This document shows, in pieces, positions 1 through 9,596 of a stretch of DNA of 64,000 bases. The stretch lies in NCBI GenBank assembly GCA_015179045.1, contig WHUZ01000084.1:203783-267782 (forward strand). Direction: 5' to 3'. Below the pieces are notes generated by a model. The model did not search any database. It was not told where the DNA came from and saw nothing but the letters and a program-made list of their open reading frames with translations. The DNA is from Kalaharituber pfeilii. Lineage: Eukaryota > Ascomycota > Pezizomycetes > Pezizales > Pezizaceae. Made by a program: the position numbers and the translations under genes. How positions within the stretch are numbered: the first letter of the stretch is position 1; every line of letters starts with the position of its first letter.

Positions 1-359
1 TCCTCCGATGGGTGGGCCGTGTTTCTGTCAGGAACCTGTCTGTCGGCTCGAAGTTTGGTCTTGTCTTTTGGTCGTCTATGCATTCGGTAATGTGGTCAAT
101 GACATCTCTCACTGCATCAAGCATAACAGTCAAATTCACTCCACCGAGTCTTCCAACGACGGACTTAAGCAGTGAAGCCTCGAGACGGGCACTTCTGGCA
201 AGAGTTGTTTTGGCACCTGGACGGGGAGCTGACGGAAAAGTAATTTCCTCTGTCTACGCTTTCGGTGCTAGACTGCCCAGTGCTGGCACAGTGCCATGAA
301 TCTAATATTGGTCCAATCCATTTTGGGAGTGCCAAGATGTCAAACCGCGCAGATCCATA

Positions 360-424
360 GTTTTTTTTTTTTTTTTTTTTTTTAATCACATGACCCCGCG
401 TGCAGCTGTTCGCCATGGCAGGGC
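360..424 (-). repeat. Retroposon 3' tail, family B
   Basis: A run of about 23 T is followed by a stereotyped block (CACATGACCCCGCG, then TTCGCCATGGCAGGG). Read on the minus strand it is a GC-rich stem, then GGGGTCATGTGATT, then poly-A. Near-identical blocks with poly-A of varying length occur at 1958-2019, 20840-20903 and 60000-60068. This is the pattern of 5'-truncated LINE or SINE insertions. Confidence 0.6.
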
Positions 425-1384
425 AGAGCCATAGTTCCTTAACCGTAATTAAAGGTGCAGAATATGAAGAACTGCTCTCGGCTTAACCTTCTTAGAAGCA
501 GCTTAGATAATCTACTTGGCGTTTGAAATATATGCTTTGTCGTGTGGTCAATTTTGGTGGGAAAGGTGCCCGAATGGCGGTATGTCCCAATTGATGGTGA
601 GATACAATACTTATCTACAAGTAGAAAGGACGATTGCAAGCATATGTCTGTAATAATGCTTTGAACAAGCTTAGAAACCTCAGTGACTGGCAGCTCAAGT
701 GAGTAGAAATGTCTCCATGGCCGGGCAGTGGCCTATATGGCCTCAGCTAATGCTGTAGACTGTGAAGAGGGTTGCGATTACTAGCAGAAATACTTATGTG
801 CAGGTAAGTAAAACTGAATCTGATAGTGGACGGTAGTTTCCCATAGACTACAAGCTACTTGCACATGCGTGTGGAGGCAGCTCATGGTCAGCTGCCGGCC
901 CACCTTGCAATGCAGAGTTTGGCTAAAGGGCATTGTAGATCTTACGTTCATATCTCAGTGCTTCTTTAGTCTACTTCCTGACACTCTACCACCCAGCTGG
1001 TCTGGTGTAAGTGCTCCAGTTCCGCTGCAGGTACACCGGCCGCGGAGTCATAACGTAATAAATGATTTACAATCGGATTCTTAGCAGTACAATGTAGGCA
1101 CAATGCAGGGCACATGAGAACTTGCAAGAGGTTACCGGGTGGACGAAGACTCCTAAGTTGAGTTATATCCTGAAGAGTACTTATAGATGATTCTTGATCA
1201 TGGAAATGAGCGTGGTACCAACTGGTATGCAGGTGCGCGCATTATAACAAAGGCAGACTGTTGTGGCAGCCTAGAATTAGCTGGAATGGTCAAGACAAGT
1301 TATAAGAAATGCAGGTCCATATCAGCAGCTAGTTTGGAGAATGCTTTATTGAGATAGCCACAGGAACCGCTATAGTAGTGTTGG

Positions 1385-1445
1385 TCCCGTCATAGCCCAT
1401 AGGGCGGCATTCGAGTAATGATATTAATATATTTATTTTTTTTAA
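1385..1445 (+). repeat. Retroposon 3' tail, family A
   Basis: The block CATAGCCCATAGGGCGGCA is followed by an AT-rich tail. The same block (CGCCATAGCCC-n-GGGCGGCA, a spacer, then an A-rich tail) recurs at 58038-58090, at 60852-60908 and, reversed, near 17036-17110. A weaker match lies near 7262-7310. The order of stem and tail suggests the 3' end of a non-LTR retroposon. Confidence 0.5.
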
Positions 1446-1767
1446 CAAAATGTAGTATAGTGTAGTGATCATGCGATGAATTGAGGGGAGGTATTATCAG
1501 GAAGGAAGAGGCTTGTTTCTTTTTTTTTCTTTTTTTTTTTCCTGTCTGTTTTATCCATTATTTTGTTTTAATACTTTGAGCCTCTCCTGAGTTAACCAAG
1601 CCCAGTTAGGCTAGTCTAGCCACGTATATGCAGAAAAGAGATCCGATGGCATAAGGTGTACAGTTGTAGGAGAGGGACTTGCTGTCTCTTTCTCCCTCCC
1701 CTCCTTGCGACTCAAGGTACTCTCGTGCTCTAATCACAACAATCTGCTCTTTTACCTATAGCTATCC

Positions 1768-1838
1768 GCCCTGCCATAACGAATAGCGGTAAGCAGGGCT
1801 ACGTGATACATAAAAAATTAAAAACATAAAAAAAGAAA
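1768..1838 (+). repeat. Retroposon 3' tail, family B (diverged)
   Basis: Forward copy: GCCCTGCCATAACGAATAG, then CAGGGCTACGTGATACAT, then an A-rich tail. It is the reverse complement of the blocks at 360 and 1958, with several substitutions and an interrupted poly-A. Confidence 0.5.
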
Positions 1839-1957
1839 AACTATAACTATCTCTTTGCACACGTGCTCTAGATTAATAACCTCCAATTTTGTCGCCACGT
1901 GGAATTGCCAAAGCACGGATGAATTATCCCAGTCTGGGAATTGGAGCGAGTACTAGG

Positions 1958-2019
1958 TTTTTTTTTTTTTTTTTTTTTATGTCACGTAACCCCACATACG
2001 ACTATTCACCATGGCAGGA
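1958..2019 (-). repeat. Retroposon 3' tail, family B
   Basis: About 21 T followed by ATGTCACGTAACCCCACATA and TTCACCATGGCAGGAC. It matches the block at 360-424 with several C/T and G/A differences, as expected for an old, possibly RIP-mutated copy. Confidence 0.55.
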
Positions 2020-3909
2020 CAAGTACTAGGATACTGTAGATCCCACAATCATTACTGTACATACACATAGCCACACAGATGGACAGTACCTTATTGTCTG
2101 GTCCGCGCAAGGCGCACTGCAATTAATTGCAACCCATAAGGCTTAGGCGTCCCAAAGGCTATGCACATGCACTGGGATGTGCTCTAACTCTTGTGGGCTA
2201 TGGCGAGAGAGCTGAGGCTACGCAACAGGTGACACCGCGATCGATTTAATTCTCTAACTAATTTTGCAACCCCCCAGTGAGCTCATCAGGGCACTTCCAA
2301 AAAGTCTAGGGTCGAGTGCAGTTCGATTCGGGCGAAACTAGGATAGGTTCTCATGCTCATAGCCTTGGGTTTGAAGCTCAAGCTCAGTTATTCTGAGATG
2401 GGATTGGTTATAATTCTGGGCGGCTGACGATAGTCGGCGCACCACGAAGGCATATTACGGGGATTTGACCAGGCTAGCAGAACCTAAGCTTATTTGGGAG
2501 GTGCCATAATTTCTTCCTTTTCTGTCCAACGCCTTAGGATGGCTAGGGTAAGGAACCAAAAAATGAAGAAGAAAGAAGGGAAAAAAGCTTATTTTGACGG
2601 CAGCCTAACATTTGAGCAGAAGTGTACTTACACGAGTATGCATATAGGGTGCAGGAGCGTCGCTTAGTCAGCACATAATGGCACTCTTTTGTTTTCCAGC
2701 CGTTTCGCGCTGTGGGGAAGCACGGCCGACATGCATGACGAAGCGTGCTGTGTGCACAATAGGCTTTCTTTCTTATTATTATAAATCCAAACGCCTCCGA
2801 TTCTCCTTTTTCCTTCCTTTTGTAGCCACCCTCGAGACTGCCCTCTCCCCGCGCCCGCTTGCCCTCGCCGCAGAGCCTCTGCCACCGCAGTCTCACACCA
2901 TGCTCGTCCCCTATGTCTGAGTGCGCATGTGCGTCTGGGGGTCGAACTGGTCTATATCAGCACTACACATGGGAGCAAGCCAGGCTTGGTCTCGTAACCG
3001 GAGCCCAGCCTGCAAAGCTCGTGAGCTATGGGTTGAACTTACAATGCATTGAATGAGTACATTCTGGCATATCAATTCCCCCTTGGCCTTTGAAAGGGGA
3101 CCTGAGCTCGAGCCCTGATCAAGTTTTCGGACTTTGAGCCGGATGTTCATAGATTGGGATTAGAGCTGTAAGCCTACAAGTAGGCCCAAAGCTCGTGTAC
3201 CGTTTTGCGCATCGAAGCTTCAGCTCTCCATTGCACCTCATTCCTCCCATATAAGTTTTGGTGTACTTTAAAAAGGTCCGCAGGCGTTAACCCACCTTTC
3301 ATTGCGGCCTTCTACGGCACTGCAGCTCATTCCGACTAAAACACTTCAGCTACGCTCTTAGCCCCCTACTTCAAGATCATTGTACACGTTGTATCTTGTG
3401 CAAAAGCGAGCCCTTGACCAATTCCCAAACGCTGTACATACCTAGTCATTACGTGTACATTCTGGCGTTAACGTTGACCATTTACCCCACTTGCAGGTCA
3501 AGTCGAGGAAAGATTCAGGCCAGTGCAGCCAGTTCCTCGTTCTTCTCTGTCAATTGCAAAAGTGCTGAGCCCGAGTCACCGTTTATTGCCACTGGGCAGG
3601 CTCCTGATTAGGCACTGGCCTATTACCTCTTCGTTAGGAGATATTGCATTTTAGTCCTACAGAACTACTCGAAAGGCTGGAATCAATATGTAAGTATTTT
3701 AAGGTTTCCTTCGCATATGCCCTTTTCTAAGTCTACAGCATTTATGGAACAAGAGCAATGGCGTTCAACTTTTCCAGGTCTTTTACTTACCATCTTTTTC
3801 AGTGAACCTCACTTACAGGCCACGCGGCCAGATTGTCATATATCTCCTCACACCTCAGCGACTCAATATTTCGTACCACACGAGTACTTGAAGCACAGTT
3901 TCTGAGAAT

Positions 3910-4623
3910 ATGCATAAGCATATCACAGAAACTGGAGTCATCATTCAAGTGGAAAACACGAGTTTCAAGCTAACCGCCAGTCCCTATACCTACCCAGTCG
4001 GAATACTACAATATAATGGCACTGCTCTATCTCAATACAGTAAGGCTTTGAAAAAAATTGAAGGTGAAATAGAGGAAACTGCAAAAAATGTACCCCTGGC
4101 ACGAGTTCCTCCAACTGCTCTCTCGGCACATGTTGGCCGGGCTTTCAATAGCTCATTTCAGAACCAAGCTGCACACCACTTGCGTCCACTACCGTCCCTG
4201 CCGCAAGTCGAGAAAGCCGTAGAAAACCCGGAATCTATCCTAGAAGCACCCAGCTGGATGCAGATTCAAATGCGGCAGCACACTAGCCTAATTCAAGATG
4301 ATACTCCAGTCCATGATTACGAACTGAGATCCCAAGGAAATACACCGAGGGCGGACGATTTTTCCTCTTGGTTTTGTAGGATCTTTATCGTATTATTTCT
4401 GTTCATGACGCCGGTTTCAGGGACAACATTCTACATCGTGGTGTACACTGATCGCAAGACTGGAGTACTGAACAAGATTTACCTTCCTCTGGTGGGCTGC
4501 TGGGCCGCAATTGTTGTCATCATGATTTTAGCTGTCCCCTTCGACACATCGGTTTACAGAGGGCTGCAAAGAGTTACAAACATATCGCTATCCCACACTA
4601 TTGAATGGCTAGGCTTCCTATGA
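3910..4623 (+). CDS. Hypothetical two-helix membrane protein
   Basis: A 237-residue frame begins with ATG. I do not recognise a family. The first ~150 residues are soluble-looking, with an acidic/basic helical stretch (EGEIEETAKN) and a Pro-rich linker. Two hydrophobic segments follow at about residues 157-180 and 193-212, separated by a charged loop (YTDRKTGVLNK), and then a short tail. This suggests a small integral membrane protein. A stop codon lies 18 bases upstream of the ATG, so the start is either this ATG or an upstream exon joined by splicing. Sequence downstream to about 5050 has splice-like signals and short frames, but no model keeps one frame through it. It could be a lineage-specific gene or a relic. 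Confidence 0.45.
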   Translation: MHKHITETGVIIQVENTSFKLTASPYTYPVGILQYNGTALSQYSKALKKIEGEIEETAKNVPLARVPPTALSAHVGRAFNSSFQNQAAHHLRPLPSLPQVEKAVENPESILEAPSWMQIQMRQHTSLIQDDTPVHDYELRSQGNTPRADDFSSWFCRIFIVLFLFMTPVSGTTFYIVVYTDRKTGVLNKIYLPLVGCWAAIVVIMILAVPFDTSVYRGLQRVTNISLSHTIEWLGFL

Positions 4624-5574
4624 CAAACAACCTTCAAGGTACTTTCGTTGGCCTTCTGACAATGTGGACATCATGATTTTCTTAGACTGCATGGTCACCA
4701 AGCTCAGTCATGCCCCAGTCACTGCTATCTCCACTCGATATACTGTGAGGTATGAGTTGCGCAACATTGGTTTTGCAGGGTGAAAGTTACTGAGGGAATG
4801 GTGATAAGCAGCCTCAAATTCGAAAACCTAAAAGAAACATTCACTGAAGACACTACGCACCAGCCCTATGGCGAACTGGGCCCCAGAACCTGCTTTCGAA
4901 CAGCAAGAACTTGGTCTTCCAGTGCTCCTACTAGTATGGCCAACGTTGTCCTCGAGGTCATGGCATTTGTTGAAGTGAGAAAAGACAAAAAAGAAAGAAA
5001 GAAAGAAAGCAACAAAAGAAGAACAAAAAGAAATGAAAAAATGTGAATTGGAAGTGTGTGTGTGTGTGTCATGACTCAAGCATTGGATTTTTTGTACTGG
5101 GTTCAATCTTCCAATATGCAACGCATTTTCCCTTCGTTTTATCTTTTGTTCTGGTTAGCATCGCGAGCAGGGCCAGACCATCTTCACTTCTTTTTCTTCC
5201 CCCAAATTCAGTTTTAATTAATTTATTTAATTTTTTTGGTTTGTAATATAACATCTTTTGAATCTTTTTTTTTTTCTTTATCACTGTCGTCATTTCTGTC
5301 CCTTTTCTCTTATTTTTCAAAGGTCGCTTTTTTTTTTTTTCCTTTTTTTTTTAGGAAAAAAAAAGTCATTACTAGTATACTGCCCTGGAGGCTATGACGA
5401 GAATAAATATATAGAAGATAACCGGAAAATAAGAAACAAGTAGATAAGAGGTAGAAAAACCAAGACGAAGCACATGATAAAGAAGGGGTGATCAGAGGAA
5501 ATGGACTCTGCACTATCTCTGTTCCGGTCCGCTCGCGAATTGAGCAGTCTACTCGCGAATCACAGCATTACTTA
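4624..5574. other. Gene-free stretch, low complexity
   Basis: It contains an A/G-rich tract (4980-5040), a short (GT)n run at 5055-5070 and several poly-T tracts (5222-5350). The open frames here are low-complexity. A splice-like site near 4748-4780 is not supported by a continuous frame. Confidence 0.5.
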
Positions 5575-6358
5575 CTGTCTTTCACCACAAAGCGACGTAC
5601 ACTACGTCCCGACGCACATTTTACACCAAAACTGAGCATGCGCGACAACATATATCTCAACCACCAATTTCAGGGGAAATTAATAAAGGGTTATTCTTCA
5701 CCCTATAATAGCTCTGAAAAGACATTGTGGTTGGTTAAATGGCACCATGAGTTTTCATTGATGTCTTGGCATGCATTTATATATACAAAGTGCACTGGAG
5801 GGTGGAATGCACTACTTTCCTTCAACGCTCACCATAATGGTTATAGAATTCTGGCTAAAGAGTCGTCTCTTGATGATTAGTGCTTTTATTGGCTTAATGC
5901 TGTTTAATGCCTAGTTCATACCTCAAATTGCCATTTCCAGTAGTTTTCTTATATAGTTATTACAAATAATTTCTATAAGAATATGAGTTTTGTGAATAAC
6001 TCCACCACTCCTTGAGAAGTTTTCTTGGTGTGCTTCTCACATCTTTGAAAAGGCAAAATATAGATATTCAAGTGTCCTACTATCTTTTATTGAATTTAAT
6101 TCAGGTGTTCAATACTAGTGGTATTACAGCAAAAAGATATATGCCAACCCTATGCCAATATATGATTGTGAAATTCATGGAATCATAAGTCCTTTCGAAC
6201 ATCAGTTCTGAAGAAACTAAGGTGCAGAATATGATGGTTATTCCTTCATTTAACCCCTCTGCAAATTGGATACCATATCCTATTCTGGTGGTTGAGATAT
6301 ATGTTGTCGCGCGCGGTGTAAAACGTGCGTTGGGACGTGGCGTTGTGGTGAATTACAG
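5575..6358. mobile_element. MITE-like element with ~95-bp terminal inverted repeats
   Basis: The left end reads CTGTCTTTCACCACA and the reverse complement of the right end reads CTGTAATTCACCACA. Inward, the two arms share ACGTCCC.ACGCAC.TTTTACACC and GCGCGACAACATATATCTCA, to about 5668 on the left and about 6265 on the right. A TA precedes the left end; the right end is followed by TT. Ends and interior resemble the element at 62381-63270 (CTGTGGTTCACCAC ends, a CACCAAAACTG block). An interior frame of 130 aa (5488-5880) overlaps the left arm and is not judged to be a gene. TA target and end sequence suggest a pogo/Fot1-mobilised, non-autonomous element (inference). Confidence 0.6.
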
Positions 6359-7566
6359 TTGTGATGGCAATTTTTTTTTTTTTTCTCTTTTTTTTTCCTC
6401 CCTTCATGAGAGAGGCTCCCTAGGCTTAATCCATTGTTCAACGTTGAAGTTATAGTAGGCTGGTATACATGTAAGATCAAGAAAAATAAAATAATAAAAA
6501 ATAAAAAGAAACTAAACGGAACCTAATAGGAGGTGAGAAGTCACGGCGAGTTGTAAAGGGCATACTGAGTGTAAAAGAAACATAGGAGATAACTAGTATA
6601 AATAAATTCCGAAATGACAAATCACAGTAGATACGTTCGCGGCACTAGGTACGCAGGAAAAACCATAGGAAAACTCAGCGCTCTACCCACTCCATCAACT
6701 CCACCAAGGGGTCTCTTGCGCCCTCTTTCACCTTTGGGGGGTCATTCACTGCCTCCAGGCTCTGCATTCTGCCCAGAGGTGTTTTACTGTCTCTCCTCCC
6801 TCCCCGCGCCACCGGCATTCTGCGCTATCCGCTTTGCGCACTCTGTGTCCTCAGGCTCTGAGGCCCTTTCCCCCGCCAGCGTGGCTGTCCATCACCCTAG
6901 CCGTTGCAGTGGTCTCTAACTCCTGTCTCTCTCTCTTGCTCTGAGCGCTTTCGGCTCAATAAGTTGAATCCAAGTCGTCCTGACAATAGTTCTATATGTT
7001 ACCCAGTAATATTATTTCATCATAGCTCCGGAGTAGCTTACAAGCAACAATTTGTTTGTTCAAAGAAAGGAGGGGTATTATACCAGGTGAGAACTTCTGC
7101 CGGTATTGTATCGTCTTGGCTCAGGATTACCATTATGCTTGTGACACGCCATTTTTTGTAGATAAACCAGCACAGCCACACATCCTATAAGCCAATTACA
7201 ATACTGTATTGATATGCATGAGGTTGCAGGGCGGGTGGGACGGAGTAACGAAACAAAGAAATCTCGTCATAGCCTCCAGGGCGCTACACGAGGGAAAACA
7301 AAAAAGGAAAAAAAAAATTGGAGAATCACAACAAAAAAGGAGATACTTCCAGTCCATTTATAATAAAACTCCACACTCGCCCACTGTCTCCGCAATCCCA
7401 TGGCACATACTAGCCGAAAAAATAAGTATCTGGACAGGGGATAAATGCATATTATGCGCTATACAGTATTTGGCATAAACTAGCATATTTTCGTATGCTT
7501 GGCTATGACACTCAGTGTGGATACCATTACCGTATGGGTAACGATGTGCACACCGGTAACGCTGGG
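6359..7566. other. Gene-free stretch with a diverged family A tail
   Basis: Short frames only. A C-rich 100-bp patch (6690-6900) has no coding resemblance. Around 7262-7320, TCATAGCCTCCAGGGCGCTA followed by A-rich sequence looks like an old family A retroposon tail. Confidence 0.45.
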
Positions 7567-9275
7567 CACCTTGGCACCGGTTTTGCACGCTCCCCAACAT
7601 CAAAATGTCAGGCATATCTCACAGAATATATTTCTAATATGTATGATGAATTAATTATAGACCATATTGACTGCGCTGATTCTGAATTTGAAGGGAAAAA
7701 AGTGAAAATGCTACTCCTACAGGATCTACAGTTGCCTCACCCCTCTACCTTATGAAATAACCTCCTCTGGCACCTACCAGCAAATACCAACTCACTGCAA
7801 CGCTCTACCTGCTCATGCAATAGTAGGAATGGTAGCAATGGTACTACCAGTGCTATATTACAATACATGAGTAGTAACAGCTTGAGATCTGTAACCTAGC
7901 ACTATATGCTCCTGAAGTAAGAAATTGTGCATAACTAAGAAATTGAGCATTTTCCGGATATGACAACAAAAAATTCCTATGAGTGCAAATAGCTCTCAAG
8001 GGGGCTCAAATTGAAGCCAGAGCATGGTAGAATACATGGAATTATCTTCCGCATATTCATTGAGCCAATTTTTAGGAGGTGAGTAGTGACCTATTTGGTA
8101 TATCCCAAATCCTATGCTAGCCATACTCTGAGCTGCCAAGTGTCAATGATCCTGCCTGAGACTTTATTCATCTTGACATATATTCTATTACCTATTTTGA
8201 GGAAGTATAGGAAGTTTGGCGATGTCAAGGAGTCGCCATGACCGTGGAGTGAGCAGCCTGCATATGTCAGATATGTCAGATATGCAGCATCACCTACATA
8301 CGGTATGCAACAGTAATAATTGCATCATCATCATCATGTAGAGCTATACGAGCTGTACACAGTCTCGAAACTGGCACAAACTATAGGTATCTAGATTAAT
8401 ATCTAGAGTGGGGCTGTCATATCAATCGTTATGCAGGTACATATTAGTACTACACTGTTGTAGAGTACAACTAATGCGTAGATACTTTCTGAAGCTACAA
8501 ATATAAAGACATATAGAAGAAGATATTTTATAACAGCTGGTAGTATGGAGTAATAGTTTTGGGTAGCTGAAAACTAGCCACGGTGTGCCATACTTAACTA
8601 ACATAGGCAGACTGCTTACTCTATATCTATGATGACCCCATGACATGGCCAAACACGACCAAACTAGCTACGCTTCTTCAGAATAAGTAATAGAGTATAT
8701 GTCAAGATAAATAAGATTTTAGATAGGATCATTGACACTTGGCAGCTCAGAGTATGGCTAGCATAGGATTTGGGATATACCAAATAGGTCACTACTCACC
8801 TCCTAAAAATTGGCTCAATGAATATGCGGAAGATAATTCCATGTATTCTACCATGCTCTGGCTTCAATTTGAGCCCCCTTGAGAGCTATTTGCACTCATA
8901 GGAATTTTTTGTTGTCATATCCGGAAAATGCTCAATTTCTTAGTTATGCACAATTTCTTACTTCAGGAGCATATAGTGCTAGGTTACAGATCTCAAGCTG
9001 TTACTACTCATGTATTGTAATATAGCACTGGTAGTACCATTGCTACCATTCCTACTATTGCATGAGCAGGTAGAGCGTTGCAGTGAGTTGGTATTTGCTG
9101 GTAGGTGCCAGAGGAGGTTATTTCATAAGGTAGAGGGGTGAGGCAACTGTAGATCCTGTAGGAGTAGCATTTTCACTTTTTTCCCTTCAAATTCAGAATC
9201 AGCGCAGTCAATATATTCTGTGAGATATGCCTGACATTTTGATGTTGGGGAGGGTGCAAAACCGGTGCCAAGGTG
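7567..9275. repeat. 1.7-kb large inverted repeat
   Basis: The left arm (7567-8153) and right arm (8725-9275) are reverse complements at near-identity. The only clear length difference is 36 bp present in the left arm at about 7630-7665 and absent from the right, at an ATAT microhomology. Similarity continues inward on both sides to roughly 8275 and 8600, but is much weaker and dominated by C/T and G/A differences. A spacer of about 330 bp contains CATCATCATCATCATG (8325). No transposase and no target duplication at CACCTTGG...CCAAGGTG are visible. It may be a foldback-type element or an inverted duplication. Confidence 0.85.
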
Positions 9276-9596
9276 GAGATTCCGAATTGAGGGTAACAGT
9301 GCAACGCTGTGTTAGGGAACAGTCAACTGGCTGACCTTTTCGTAACATACTTAATCAAGCTTGGTGAAAGGGCATTTATTCTAAAAGAATCTAGGTTCAT
9401 TGGATAAACATTTTCTAGCTAGTCCAGCCCCCTTATCTGAGTAACCTTGCGAATTGCAATTATTAAATGAACATATATAGATAAGTATATAATCAACTCA
9501 GATTGCGACTAAGGGAATTTTATTTTCTCCTGCCGCGACAATTCTAGATCTTGTCATAGCACAATTCAATTTGTAACATTCTTAAGTCTGACTCAC
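9276..9596. other. Short gene-free spacer
   Basis: AT-rich sequence between the inverted repeat and the stop codon of the minus-strand gene ending at 9597. It presumably includes that gene's 3' UTR. No feature is recognised. Confidence 0.5.

Larger units (their letters stand above)
1..3909. other. Gene-free, repeat-bearing region
   Basis: I see no convincing gene here. Open frames are short, lack family resemblance and often depend on non-ATG starts. The stretch holds three retroposon 3' tails of one family (360-424, 1768-1838, 1958-2019) and one of a second family (1385-1445), each listed separately, plus several poly-T/poly-A runs. A pyrimidine tract followed by AG at about 3790-3802 looks like a 3' splice site and might belong to the gene starting at 3910, but I could not build an upstream exon. 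Confidence 0.6.

Noticed and set aside
4780..5046. Possible second exon of the gene at 3910
   Set aside because: The splice-like GTGAGG...TTTGCAG junction near 4745-4780 cannot be joined to the 3910 frame without meeting a stop.
5488..5880. 130-codon frame with phrases (WHAFIYTKC, FNAHHN) similar to the frame at 62580-62750
   Set aside because: The similarity is at nucleotide level between two MITE copies; the frames are not kept outside it.
8325..8340. CATCATCATCATCATG run considered as a regulatory repeat
   Set aside because: A five-unit trinucleotide run is ordinary; no further context.
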